Translations under genes and position numbers: made by a program
The notes under the pieces: generated by a model
The model's input: only the letters and a program-made list of their open reading frames with translations
The model's database searches: none
What the model was told of the DNA's origin: nothing
In this document: piece after piece, positions 1 through 14,026 of the stretch
How positions within the stretch are numbered: position 1 is the stretch's first letter
Layout of the letters: every line of letters begins with the position of its first letter
NCBI RefSeq assembly: GCF_964340395.1
Contig: NC_135558.1
Coordinates: 21,612,871 to 21,676,870, forward strand
Source of the DNA: Glandiceps talaboti
Taxonomy: Eukaryota; Hemichordata; Enteropneusta; Spengelidae
DNA length: 64,000 nt
Direction: 5' to 3'

Positions 1-70
1 GAAGCCCCAGACACAAATGATCATACAATGACATTCAAAATAAAAAACTTAGTGTTTTGTTATTTTTCCC

Positions 71-204
71 GTGTATGTATGTATGTATGTATGTATGTAT
101 GTATGTATGTATGTATGTATGAATGTGTGTGTGTATGTATGTATGTGTGTGTATGTATGTATGTATGTATGTATGTATGTATGTATGTATGTATGTATGT
201 ATGA

Positions 205-237
<33 letters not shown>

Positions 238-333
238 TGTATGTATGTATGTATGTATGTATGTATGTATGTATGTATGTACGTACGTACTTACGTACGT
301 ATGTATGTATGTATGTCTGTCTGTTTGTCTGTT
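71..333. repeat. ATGT tetranucleotide microsatellite
   Basis: About 250 bp of nearly uninterrupted ATGT units with a few GTGT, GAAT and ACGT interruptions, ending in CTGT/TTGT variants and then T-rich sequence. Reading frames through it give only repetitive Met-Tyr-Val-Cys or His-Thr-Tyr-Ile peptides, so it is not coding. Confidence 0.97.
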
Positions 334-1047
334 GGGGTTTTTTTTGTTTTTGTTTTTTTGTTTGATTGTTTTTTTTTTTGTTTGTCTCCATTGTTGTCCG
401 GAAGCGTGTATTGATCAAAGGGTCAATTGACAGTAATAAATGTCAATGTACACAATGTCTGCTAGATTCATTTATCTCATGTGTCATAAACTGGTATCAG
501 CTGCCATTGCCTCTAATGCCAATAGTCCCCCCTATCTCTAAATATCCTCTCTGTGCACAAAGCCTATATCTCCAACATGGTTGACTGCAGTTTCTACCCT
601 ATAGCAGCCTTTGTTATATAAGTTCTGTGATTTTTGATGAATACAAAATTATCGTTAGCTACGTACATGTATATATGTACGGTTTTTTTTCAATCCATTA
701 TATCAACAACGTTGTGAAACTTGATACCGAATTCCTTTAATTGATTAAGTGTGAAGTACTTTCTTTTTTCATTAATATTTTGACAGTGACGCCATGAAAC
801 GTGGCATCTACAGGTCAGTGACCCCGTTTGTAGATTTTTCGATAAACGACAACCTGTTCTTCTATTCAATGCTGGAAAGCTACGACATAGTTTACACGTT
901 GTGCACTTTTAGTTGAACTGGTACAGCGTTACATTATATCAAAAGTGTAACTCACTGACAAGTTTCCATGACCCATGTACATTTGCGACTTTTGAGTAAA
1001 TAGACATATATACAGATCGATCGCTAGATCTAAAATAGGTACATAGG
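334..1047. other. Intergenic, no gene recognised
   Basis: AT-rich sequence with T-runs at its left end. I see no conserved reading frame, RNA gene or clear repeat family. The short open frame at 366-584 has no recognisable protein features. Confidence 0.6.
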
Positions 1048-1080
1048 TAGACAGACAGACAGACAGACAGACAGATATGT

Positions 1081-1128
<48 letters not shown>
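1048..1128. repeat. GACA/GATA tetranucleotide microsatellite
   Basis: A short GACA tract at 1048-1074 passes directly into a GATA tract up to 1128. This is a compound microsatellite with no coding content. Confidence 0.95.
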
Positions 1129-1129
<1 letters not shown>

Positions 1130-1345
1130 CTTGTGACCTGTCTATATATTCAAAACATTGATCTATCAATTGTGCTTACCTTGCTTACCTTGCAATATTT
1201 CAGTCCAGTCTGTCACTTGTGATTAGTGTACTGTTATTTGGAGGCTACACGATAAGCGTACTAACGTATAAATCACCATGGTGACGATTCTGTCATATAT
1301 GACACTGACAAATAATGTTGATGTTTAACGTCAAAAATTTTATTG

Positions 1346-1720
1346 AGGAATATTATTAGGGTAATCGATAGAAAGTTTGTATGTAGAAAGACGACAAAAG
1401 ACCAAACCTGCTTTCTTTAAAATCAGAAATGGTCGTGATGACCCAAGAAAAAATCATTATTTATCTATGTTCGGTTTTTTAATGCTATCTACACAATTGA
1501 AGAACAAGACATGCAGTAGTCGCGTATATTCAAACTTTGTGCCTGGACTATGGAATTCTTTACCATTGGATATACAGCAATCATCAAATCTGAACACTTT
1601 CAAGAAAGAATGTTGTGTGGATTGACCCTTATTAGCGACATTGTATAGTACTTTGGTTCTGGAGGCTGGCACGTTATAATATTTTAGTATCGCTTGCTTA
1701 AATAAAGACAAAGCCAAACA
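1346..1720 (+). mobile_element. Decayed LINE ORF2 C-terminal fragment
   Basis: The plus-strand frame ending at 1625 contains a stretch typical of the extreme C-terminus of CR1/Jockey-type LINE ORF2 proteins: a run of basic residues, then VPGLWNSLPLDIQ, then LNTFKK. The W-N-S-L-P motif followed by a short helix ending in F-K is the recognisable part. No upstream reverse-transcriptase motifs are present, so this is a 5'-truncated remnant. An AATAAA-like signal near 1701 may mark the old 3' end. The family is inferred from motif memory, not a search. Confidence 0.65.
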
Positions 1721-1876
1721 CAGATCGATGTAGGTAAAATGAGACGAGCAAAACTTATATCCCGCTTACTCACTTTGGTTTCTATGCAGCTGACCAACTT
1801 ATATTCGATTGAAGTAGTGATACGAGTAACTAAAAGATTCTTTGCTATGGCCATTTTTTCGAAATATCCAATGGTA

Positions 1877-1915
1877 ATATAGTATAGTATAGTATAGTAT
1901 AGTATAGTATAGTAT
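1877..1915. repeat. TATAG pentanucleotide microsatellite
   Basis: Seven or so perfect TATAG units. Sequence on both sides (1720-2215) shows nothing I can identify. Confidence 0.95.
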
Positions 1916-2279
1916 AAAACAATATTCTGTGTGATTTTATATTGTACGTCATAAAACAGCTGTTACTAGTCTAAATAAAAAGGAACAGTTCGTACAATTA
2001 CTATAGCCATATTTAGTTTCAAATACATTCCTAAACATTCAAGGTGTTTTTTTTTTATTCTTGAGTATTTTCGTCGTTTCTAAATTTATATCACCTTGGT
2101 TACAAACAATTTTCAATGTTACTGTAACACTGAAATGATGTTAGTTTTCGTGACCGTTGCTGTTCATCACATTTATAATAATCAGATCGAGAGGTTATCC
2201 ACTGTATATTCAATACCCCCCCCCCCCCCCCGTATATTCAATACCCCCTGAATGTTTATTTAAAACTTGCTTCCTAGTA

Positions 2280-2378
2280 CTGTTCGGCCATGAACCTACA
2301 AACACTGCCTCTCTGTTCGGCCATGAACCTACAAACACTGCCTCTCCGTTCGTCCATGAACCTATAAACACTGCCTCT
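2280..2378. repeat. 33-bp tandem triplicate
   Basis: Three consecutive copies of a 33-bp unit starting CTGTTCGGCCATGAACC, with the third copy slightly diverged. The unit length is a multiple of three, which keeps a frame open at 2157-2504, but the peptide has no other protein-like character. It is preceded by a 12-14 bp poly-C run near 2218. Confidence 0.9.
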
Positions 2379-2853
2379 CCCCGCGTTTTTATTCGGATAC
2401 TTTCGTCTATATTTCAGGATATGAAACCCATGTACATTGTATTAATGCTGATCATGCATTTATTTAGACCGCGTAAACTAATATGTTTTGCTGAAATTAA
2501 ATGACGTGTATCACGTGACTATACTTATCCCATAATGTACATAGAATAGTTTTTGTACGACTGAAGCACAGGAGGTACATTCTTAATTAGTTTCTCTTTG
2601 TTTACGATACACAACAAACACATGTCAACAACAAACACATGTCAACAATAAAGAAATGTATCAACACTCACAAGGATCAAGGGCAATACAATATTAATAA
2701 CGCTATATCAATGTAGTTAGAATTACAGTACAAGTTTGCTTGTATTATAGATAGGTAGGTAGGTATCCATAGCCCATTGTCAACTTGTATGTTTAGTTTA
2801 TCTTCATCGTAATCCAAAGTTGACAGCGAAAATAAAAATGACAAAAACTGAAA

Positions 2854-4966
<2,113 letters not shown>

Positions 4967-5309
4967 GTTTGGATTGGATCCGTAAACGTTCATCAATTGT
5001 CCTAGCAGTCCGTGTACTATAATGGACACACCGTCTTATGATATTATGTCTGATAGAGAACTAACCCTCTCTACAGATGGACGTTTTGTATACAATTTAC
5101 GTGAAAATATATCTCCTTTTAAATTGTCTGGCTCTTTTGATTTGACAGATTGATGTCACAGTTTGAATGATAATAGGGTATTGCGACAGATGTGCATGCA
5201 AGGATACTATTTACAACAATCTGTCACAATAACTATCATTTGCATCTAATTGAAATACTATAATTAGAATATTTTACTATCGTTTATCTTTTATACAATG
5301 CTGTCAACT

Positions 5310-5310
<1 letters not shown>

Positions 5311-5341
<31 letters not shown>

Positions 5342-5583
5342 TGTATGTATGTATGTATGTATGTATGCAAGTATGCATGCATGCATGCATGTATGTATGT
5401 ATGTATGTATGTATGTATGTATACATGTATGTATGTATGTATGTATGTATGTATGTATGTATGTATGTATGTATGTATGTATGTATGTATGTATGTATGC
5501 ATGCATGCATGCATGTATGTATGTATGTATGTATGTATGTATGTATACATGTATGTATGTATGTATGTATATATGTATGTATG

Positions 5584-5617
<34 letters not shown>

Positions 5618-5683
5618 TGTATGTATACATGTATGTATGTATGTATGTATGTATATATGTATGTATGTATGTATATATGTATG

Positions 5684-5717
<34 letters not shown>

Positions 5718-5751
5718 TGTATGTATACATGTATGTATGTATGTATGTATG

Positions 5752-5785
<34 letters not shown>

Positions 5786-5838
5786 TGTATGTATGTATGT
5801 ATGTACGTATGTATGTATATATGTATGTATGTATGTAT
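5311..5838. repeat. ATGT microsatellite with ATGC and ATAT/ATAC islands
   Basis: About 530 bp of ATGT units broken by regularly recurring ATGC tetramers (near 5366 and 5498) and ATACATGT or ATATATGT islands (near 5421, 5545, 5624, 5724). The order of islands repeats, indicating segmental duplication inside the array. All open frames through it are repeat artefacts. Confidence 0.97.
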
Positions 5839-6017
5839 TATATTATGTAGAAGAAATGCAAAAGGAACGAGTGAGACAGTCCGAATAAATAGATGCAATC
5901 AGACGTTTCGAATAAATATTCTTTTTCAAGGTTCCCTTTTCCACTAGAGTTAAGAACATTATATACAAGCATTTTAATATCTTACGTTCTAATAGGGTTA
6001 CCAATTCATTTTTTTTC

Positions 6018-6393
6018 CTGAAGTACCTTTAACAGCTTGGCGTCGTGATACCAGTCTTAGAGATATGGTGGTCCATACAGAACAACATGAATTGGAAGTT
6101 AATGCTGGTTCATTTCCATGCGATCGTACTCGATGTGGTACATGTCGTTTCATTATTAATACTATTAAATCATGTTTTTGGCCCTAAGAACAGTGTGCCT
6201 GTTACGAGTAGATTTACTTATATTAGTACTAATGTAGTGCATTGCATTACATGTCAGAAATGTGTTTCTTTTTTTATATATATAGGTTCAACTGTACGTC
6301 GTCTTGGTGATCGTTTCGTGGAACATCTCCGCCTGACCAGACAAAAGAATCGTAACTATCCCGTATCTATGCATATTATTAACAACGATCACA
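6018..6393 (+). mobile_element. Penelope-like element remnant (GIY-YIG endonuclease end)
   Basis: In different frames this segment gives the C-terminal landmarks of Penelope-like retroelements in the right order: WRRDTSLRDMVVH, then a Cys-rich FPCDRTRCGTCRF (6116-6156), then NVVHCITCQKC, then YIGSTVRRLGDRFVEHLR, the core of the GIY-YIG nuclease with its following arginine and the R-F-x-E-H helix. An H-I-I-N-N-D-H end follows. Frameshifts and a stop between the zinc-binding part and the nuclease show that it is dead. The homology ends abruptly near 6393 where LINE sequence begins. Confidence 0.75.
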
Positions 6394-6726
6394 GTTTAAT
6401 ATGTTTGCCGATGACACTTCACTTGCGACATCGTCTATCGAACTACAAAGTATATGTCGATATTGAACTTTCTCAATTGTCTTGTTTTACTGAAAATAGG
6501 TTGAGCCTTTAATACAACCAAAACAGTGCATATGACGATCGGTTCTTGACATAGGTTACCTGTACTGAGTTTGACTGGGTAAACTTAGAAATGCGGGAAG
6601 ATAAAAATCGAGCAATTCAACCAATCTAGACATTTAGGTGTTACTGTTGATTGATCTCATTTGGAAATAGCACATAGACAACGTGCAGAGTAAGATTACA
6701 GCCAGATTGGGTATTCTGAGGAGAAT

Positions 6727-9700
6727 TTATACCAAGAGATAACCCGGTCACTATATACAATATTTTTTATACCAAGAGATAACCCGGTCACTATATACAA
6801 TATTTTTTATACCAAGAGATGACCTGGTCACTATATACAATATTTTTTATACCAAGATATGACCTGGTCACTATATACAATATTGTTATACCTAGAGATG
6901 ACCTGGTCACTATATACAATATTTTTATACCTAGAGATGACCTGGTCACTATATACAATATTGTTAAACCAAGAGATGACCTGGTCACTATATACAATAT
7001 TGTTATACCTAGAGATGACCTGGTCACTATATACAATATTTTTATACCTAGAGATGACCTGGTCACTATATACAATATTGTTATACCTAGAGATGACCTG
7101 GTCACTATATACAATATTTTTATACCTAGAGATGACCTGGTCACTATATACAATATTGTTATACCTAGAGATAACCCGGTCACTATATACAATATTGTTA
7201 TACCTAGAGATGACCTGGTCACTATATACAATATTGTTATACCTAGAGATGACCTGGTCACTATATACAATATTGTTATACCTAGAGATGACCTGGTCAC
7301 TATATACAATATTGTTATACCTAGAGATGACCTGGTCACTATATACAATATTGTTATACCTAGAGATGACCTGGTCACTATATACAATATTGTTATACCT
7401 AGAGATGACCTGGTCACTATATACAATATTGTTATACCTAGAGATAACCTGGTCACTATATACAATATTGTTATACCTAGAGATGACCTGGTCACTATAT
7501 ACAATATTGTTATACCTAGAGATGACCTGGTCACTATATACAATATTGTTATACCTAGAGATAACCTGGTCACTATATACAATATTGTTATACCTAGAGA
7601 TGACCTGGTCACTATATACAATATTGTTATACCTAGAGATGACCTGGTCACTATATACAATATTGTTATACCTAGAGATGACCTGGTCACTATATACAAT
7701 ATTGTTATACCTAGAGATGACCTGGTCACTATATACAATATTGTTATACCTAGAGATGACCTGGTCACTATATACAATATTGTTATACCTAGAGATGACC
7801 TGGTCACTATATACAATATTTTTATACCTAGAGATGACCTGGTCACTATATACAATATTTTTATACCTAGAGATGACCTGGTCACTATATACAATATTTT
7901 TATACCTAGAGATGACCTGGTCACTATATACAATATTTTTATACCTAGAGATGACCTGGTCACTATATACAATATTGTTATACCTAGAGATAACCCGGTC
8001 ACTATATACAATATTGTTATACCTAGAGATGACCTGGTCACTATATACAATATTGTTATACCTAGAGATGACCTGGTCACTATATACAATATTGTTATAC
8101 CTAGAGATGACCTGGTCACTATATACAATATTGTTATACCTAGAGATGACCTGGTCACTATATACAATATTGTTATACCTAGAGATGACCTGGTCACTAT
8201 ATACAATATTGTTATACCTAGAGATGACCTGGTCACTATATACAATATTGTTATACCTAGAGATAACCTGGTCACTATATACAATATTGTTATACCTAGA
8301 GATGACCTGGTCACTATATACAATATTGTTATACCTAGAGATGACCTGGTCACTATATACAATATTGTTATACCTAGAGATGACCTGGTCACTATATACA
8401 ATATTGTTATACCTAGAGATAACCTGGTCACTATATACAATATTGTTATACCTAGAGATGACCTGGTCACTATATACAATATTGTTATACCTAGAGATGA
8501 CCTGGTCACTATATACAATATTGTTATACCTAGAGATGACCTGGTCACTATATACAATATTGTTATACCTAGAGATGACCTGGTCACTATATACAATATT
8601 GTTATACCTAGAGATGACCTGGTCACTATATACAATATTGTTATACCTAGAGATGACCTGGTCACTATATACAATATTTTTATACCTAGAGATGACCTGG
8701 TCACTATATACAATATTGTTATACCTAGAGATGACCTGGTCACTATATACAATATTTTTATACCTAGAGATGACCTGGTCACTATATACAATATTGTTAT
8801 ACCTAGAGATGACCTGGTCACTATATACAATATTTTTATACCTAGAGATGACCTGGTCACTATATACAATATTGTTATACCTAGAGATGACCTGGTCACT
8901 ATATACAATATTGTTATACCTAGAGATAACCCGGTCACTATATACAATATTGTTATACCTAGAGATGACCTGGTCACTATATACAATATTGTTATACCTA
9001 GAGATGACCTGGTCACTATATACAATATTGTTATACCTAGAGATGACCTGGTCACTATATACAATATTGTTATACCTAGAGATGACCTGGTCACTATATA
9101 CAATATTGTTATACCTAGAGATGACCTGGTCACTATATACAATATTGTTATACCTAGAGATGACCTGGTCACTATATACAATATTGTTATACCTAGAGAT
9201 AACCTGGTCACTATATACAATATTGTTATACCTAGAGATGACCTGGTCACTATATACAATATTGTTATACCTAGAGATGACCTGGTCACTATATACAATA
9301 TTGTTATACCTAGAGATGACCTGGTCACTATATACAATATTGTTATACCTAGAGATAACCTGGTCACTATATACAATATTGTTATACCTAGAGATGACCT
9401 GGTCACTATATACAATATTGTTATACCTAGAGATGACCTGGTCACTATATACAATATTGTTATACCTAGAGATGACCTGGTCACTATATACAATATTGTT
9501 ATACCTAGAGATGACCTGGTCACTATATACAATATTGTTATACCTAGAGATGACCTGGTCACTATATACAATATTGTTATACCTAGAGATGACCTGGTCA
9601 CTATATACAATATTTTTATACCTAGAGATGACCTGGTCACTATATACAATATTGTTATACCTAGAGATGACCTGGTCACTATATACAATATTTTTATACC

Positions 9701-9905
9701 TAGAGATGACCTGGTCACTATATACAATATTGTTATACCTAGAGATGACCTGGTCACTATATACAATATTTTTATACCTAGAGATGACCTGGTCACTATA
9801 TACAATATTGTTATACCTAGAGATGACCTGGTCACTATATACAATATTGTTATACCTAGAGATGACCTGGTCACTATATACAATATTGTTATACCTAGAG
9901 ATGAC
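6727..9905 (+). repeat. 39-bp minisatellite, about 81 copies, in-frame with LINE
   Basis: Tandem units containing GATGACCTGGTCACTATA. The first four units are 40 bp, then the period is exactly 39 bp. Because 39 is a multiple of three, several frames stay open; the frame starting at 6819 reads the 13-residue unit IPRDDLVTIYNIV about 78 times and continues straight into LINE FILPLFDYC. Variants (GATAACCCGG, GATAACCTGG, ATTTTTATA for ATTGTTATA) recur in the same order. GATAACCCGG sits at 7170, 7989 and 8925, spacings of 21 and 24 units, so there is higher-order structure. Not a functional gene. Confidence 0.95.
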
Positions 9906-10442
9906 CAACATCTTCATTCTCCATTCATTCTCCCATTGTTTGATTATTGTGATACTTTGATCGACAATATTGATAAACTACAAAATCTTCAAATTAGAGA
10001 GAGTGGAACTCAAAGAGAAGACATGTTCAAACAACTCGGGTGGCTATCGAAACTTCACACAGTAGTTCTCATGTACAGAGTATCTGAGGTCTCGCTCCGA
10101 TTTGACTTCCAGGAACAGAATACATAATTATCCAACAAGATATATTCCTCTGACCTTTATAAACCTATACCCAATTCCAAGTTCATCACTCAGAGTTTTA
10201 GGTATAAAGGAGCAACTCTCTGCAATTCAATTCCTACATATTTAAAGGATAATGTGGCTGCTGATTTTTAAAAAAAAGATTTCCTATAAAAAATTCTTAA
10301 AGAGTTTTAATAAATTTTAATATCTTTAAAAGCATATATGTGATATTCTTTTGCCTTATTGTACTTTTCCTTGTCTTTCCAATGTACCACATTTTGTGAC
10401 TGTGATAGGGTTTTGTCTCAACTTCCTTGGAAAGAAGTAATT

Positions 10443-10520
10443 GTTACTTAAGGAGCTATAAACAAACAAACAACAAATACATAAATAAATAAACAAACAA
10501 ACAAACAAATAAATAATTAA
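10443..10520 (+). repeat. AAAC/AAAT tail of LINE
   Basis: A-rich simple repeat of AAAC and AAAT units immediately 3' of LINE-like sequence, as expected for a non-LTR element tail expanded into a microsatellite. Confidence 0.8.
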
Positions 10521-10530
10521 ATAACCATAC

Positions 10531-11900
10531 TGGCTAAGTATTTTTAAATATAGCTATATGTTACAGATAAATGTGTGACCTCTAAGTTTATTGCAAAGAC
10601 CACAACTATTTGTAAAAGACGCTCTTACTGTTTTATGTATCGATGCTGGAAGTCTATTAACTATTATCACTGATACTGTTATTATAATGTATTGTACCAT
10701 ACAATTATAATTGCACACCTCCAGAATGCAGGAGATGCGCGTGCATGTGTATGTGTATGTATATGTGTGTGTGTTTATTATTTCGACCTAGCAGGGATTT
10801 CTACCTGTATACTTTGTATTCAACAAAGCTATTTTTGAGAAAAGCTGTTCTTATGCAATTTTCAGTGGGCAGGCAATTTTTTGCGACCGGTAGAGGGAAA
10901 GGAGCAAATGAGGCAAGGAAGTCCCAATTTTGATACAGTGAGAGGGGAAAACACGGAATTGTGGGGGAGGGGGCACACATATAGTATGTCAAAATGAATT
11001 GGTGGCATAGTGGATAGTACAAATGTTTTCCTGGTAGGAAGTGAGTAAATCATTCATAATATTGGGTGGGTAGTGGGCTGGTAGACATGTTGAAACCCAG
11101 TGGGAGGGAGGCTAGAGATGTCAGATATCCTTCACAAGAGGGAGCGCACATAGGAACAGATAAACACCCTCCCTACACTTTCTTGGGGGGGGGGGGGCAA
11201 TTCTGTTATTACCGGTATTATCATTTTTGGTCTGAAACAACATAACCACAAATCTGCACCTGATATATTGGGGATGTGATTTACTTTGTTCCATTTTCAA
11301 CTCGCGTCAATTTCAACTCTCCCCAACAACACTAGTAAACGTTTATAAATCTAAACAAAACATGGACTCGAAGTATGGGGACCAAAATTTATACGATTTT
11401 ACGTACGTGGCCAGGCAAAGTGCAGCAAATGTAGCATTTCATAGCAGAAAGTGGTGGTCGCGCATGCATGTGGTTTTCCGCTAGATCTAGCACTTACACT
11501 ATGCTAGCACAAATGAATACGCAACAGTGTCTATTAACTTTCCTCAGTCATGGAATATTACATTTCACATTAAAACAACCCTACAGGCCAATAAAGCCCA
11601 TTCAGTCAAAAGCGCAGTCCATAAAGATAATGACACCAAGCTTTTTCTTAATAAATATGCTGTATTGCTAACAATTTAATTGAAATAGAACTTCTTGGAA
11701 ATGTCCACTGAGGCATGAATCTAGTTCTGAGCCAATACAATTCCCATAACTTTTCTTTATCAACTATAAAGTTACGGTTCTTATTAGAGAATATGTGAAA
11801 ATGTTTAGATATTGATAGATTACTCATACAATAACATGCATTGTCAATGTATCTCTATGTTGTAGTGTAACTTCAACAATACTACTAAACATTCTTGTAA
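10531..11900. other. Intergenic with weak SINE-like trace
   Basis: No gene seen. A GGTGGCATAGTGGATAGTAC string at 11001-11020 resembles a tRNA-type A box, so a short SINE head may be present, but I see no clear B box. There is a G-run near 11185. CG-containing sequence around 11340-11470 shows no conserved frame. Confidence 0.35.
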
Positions 11901-12300
11901 ATGTGGAGACAAACTTGAAAACCAATGCATGAGTTACAAACATTCATTAATTATGCAAACTAGCCCTTAATTAACTCAAAACAAGTTAATGACTTTTAGT
12001 GCTTTTATATCTTTGTATAATCCGTAGATGTAGCAAGTTTCATTAAATTTGGTGCAGCCTTTCTGCATGTATAGCCCCATTTATAAAATAATAAATTATG
12101 TAAATTAACATTCATTATGCAAGCCACTCCCACAAAAAAACTAAATCAGCACTAAGTTACAGCCTGACAATGCCACATAGTAAATTGCAAAACATTTGCT
12201 TCAGTACTTTTTGAGATATCAGTGGAACAAAATTTCTGCACAGACAGGCAGACAGACAGCATGCAGCACCGCTACATCAGCTCCCATACAGGAGCTAAAA
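11901..12300. repeat. Probable dispersed non-autonomous repeat
   Basis: The segment has the texture of an interspersed repeat: paired phrases such as CATTCATTAATTATGCAA and CATTCATTATGCAAGCC, then a GACAGGCAGACAGACAG run, then a terminal AGCTCC/GGAGCT pair. I cannot name the family and see no second copy in the window. Confidence 0.35.
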
Positions 12301-12865
12301 ACACGATATATATAGTCAAACATTAAATAATTCAAAACGTTATAAAAATCATATGTATTATATGATGTATTTTTATAAAATGTTCACGTTACAAATACTT
12401 GGTAAAGGCACCAGAAATCACACCATTTCTCTAATATATTCTTATATTCTATGTGTCAAGACTTTTTGTATGGTTGTAGTAATTTATACTGTAGCCCCTA
12501 CGATCATCTAAATTATCTCCACAGTGTAATAAAAGGATTTCTCTAGCACAGCATTCTGTTATTTCCACCACCACCAACAGCAGTAGTGTTGATATAAATG
12601 TGATGATATTATCGTGTCCTCACATGACTTGCTTTCAAACTGAAGCTTGAGTTAGTAGTAAACTGAAGGACGTGACCAATTACAACTTCCTGTTAGTGTG
12701 TAATTGGTTTGTCAGATTACTGCTGACATGCGCAGTTCACCTTCTCCCATGCAGGTTTCATAAGATTTTTGGTACAATTTCTCCATTTGACTATATATGG
12801 CGAGAGAGAGAGAGAGATCCTAGAAAGCAAAAACAAATACACGTATAGTAACTTGACTATAGTAA
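12301..12865. other. 3' flank of HDHD3-like gene
   Basis: AT-rich sequence downstream of the minus-strand HDHD3-like stop codon, with a short GA run at 12801-12819. It should contain the 3' UTR, but I could not pick out a convincing polyadenylation signal on the minus strand. Confidence 0.4.
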
Positions 12866-13600
12866 TTATGATTTCAGGATATCTAAGAGTGAGGACAAGT
12901 CTTTCAATACATGGTCTTTATTCAGACCTTCAGGACAGTTATCATACTTTCCTTCTCTATCAACCAAATAAGCAGACATACCAATATTCGTAGCTCCTTT
13001 ATAATCATTTTCTAAACTATCACCAATATGAATGCTCTCTGATGATTTGACCCCTAACCTCTCCAGAGCTAATTTAAATATTTCAGGGTTTGGTTTATAA
13101 GATTTCACTTCACTTGATAGGATGACATCATCAAAGTACTTCATCACATCTAATTCTTCTAAGACGTTCCTAAATCTGGCATCAGCGTTAGACACAGCAC
13201 ACAACTTAAAACCTTTGTCTTTCAATTTTGGCACCACATCTCTCACTTCCGGATACAAATCATAACAATTGGCTGTAGAAAATTCATGGTAGAGTTTGTC
13301 AGCAACTGGTTCTAAGTCTACATTCTCATACCCGCTGTATGCATGGATAAATGTTTTCTTGATAAGTAGTTTCCACCAGTCCTTAACACTGATACTACCA
13401 TCCTGCTGATCAAACTTTGGACGTTCCTCAATTAACTTGGCATACTGCTCATTAAAAGCTGTCGTCAAAGCTGACTCTTGGTAAAACTGAAAACCCATTT
13501 GTGTAGCAATACGTGTGTACTGATACCCAACTGATACTCTGACATGCATAATGGTCTTTGTTATATCGATTGTCAGCAACTTACAGCCACTAGCTGCCAT
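12866..13600 (-). CDS. HDHD3: HAD-like hydrolase, HDHD3-type
   Basis: A complete single-exon frame of 244 residues, close to the 251 of human HDHD3, which also has one coding exon. It shows the HAD Rossmann-fold order: motif I at residues 8-17 with the nucleophile position Asp-12, a helical cap at about 25-110 containing K-D-W-W, motif II Ser-137 in CAVSNAD, motif III Lys-169 in SYKPNPEIF, and motif IV HIGDSLENDYKGA with Asp-194 and Asp-199. In motif I the second aspartate of the usual D-x-D is replaced (D-I-T), as in vertebrate HDHD3 (D-V-K), so phosphatase activity should not be assumed. HDHD3's substrate is, to my knowledge, not established. The start at 13600 has a favourable AAGATGG context. 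It is oriented away from the centriolin gene. Confidence 0.9.
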   Translation of the reverse strand: MAASGCKLLTIDITKTIMHVRVSVGYQYTRIATQMGFQFYQESALTTAFNEQYAKLIEERPKFDQQDGSISVKDWWKLLIKKTFIHAYSGYENVDLEPVADKLYHEFSTANCYDLYPEVRDVVPKLKDKGFKLCAVSNADARFRNVLEELDVMKYFDDVILSSEVKSYKPNPEIFKLALERLGVKSSESIHIGDSLENDYKGATNIGMSAYLVDREGKYDNCPEGLNKDHVLKDLSSLLDILKS

Positions 13601-13908
13601 CTTGAATTCTTCAGATTAGTATTATTTTGGTCAAGAAAAGTTTATGCAGGGCATTAAGTCTTTGTTGAAGTTCGTTCTGAAAGACACAAATGTTCAAAAA
13701 GATTAATTAATGTAAGTTTCATTATATGCAGTGCAAAGTACAACATCAGAGAAATTATAGTCTTATAACATGATTAGAATATCTTATGCTAAATAATGTT
13801 ATCTTGAATGGTAAGTCATTTTGTCAAGTTTTAATCTACACTATTTAGAGTGGTCAGAAAATGTCTCTGTGTGGATGTATGGCTCTCTGTGTGAGTAGAT
13901 ATGTGTCT

Positions 13909-13915
13909 GTGTGTC

Positions 13916-14007
<92 letters not shown>

Positions 14008-14008
14008 T
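13909..14008. repeat. GT dinucleotide microsatellite
   Basis: About 100 bp of GT repeats with short GTAT and GTGA interruptions, immediately left of an inverted-repeat element. Confidence 0.95.
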
Positions 14009-14026
14009 TGTGTATGTTAACACAAT

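Larger units (their letters stand above)
6394..10530 (+). mobile_element. LINE ORF2 remnant interrupted by minisatellite
   Basis: Left part (6394-6726): FADDTSLA, the reverse-transcriptase catalytic box with both aspartates, then HLGVTVD and a stretch ending ARLGILRRI, as in the RT thumb of Jockey/CR1-type LINEs. Right part (9905-10300): FILPLFDYCDTL, MFKQLGWLSKL, then YKGATLCNSIPTYLK, the usual C-terminal landmarks. The 3' end runs into AAAC/AAAT tails at 10460-10520. Stops and frameshifts make it non-functional. The two parts would be adjacent in an intact LINE and are separated by 3.2 kb of 39-bp repeats. Confidence 0.72.

Noticed and set aside
71-418. Overlapping open frames on both strands through the ATGT repeat
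   Set aside because: Peptides are pure tetranucleotide repeats and open in several frames at once. The same applies to 5284-5947, 13841-14035, 41061-41337 and 49247-49528.
6791-10127. Four overlapping frames of more than 1,000 codons
   Set aside because: They are consequences of a 39-bp repeat without stops. Only one continues into LINE sequence, and that LINE is itself decayed, so none was called a gene.
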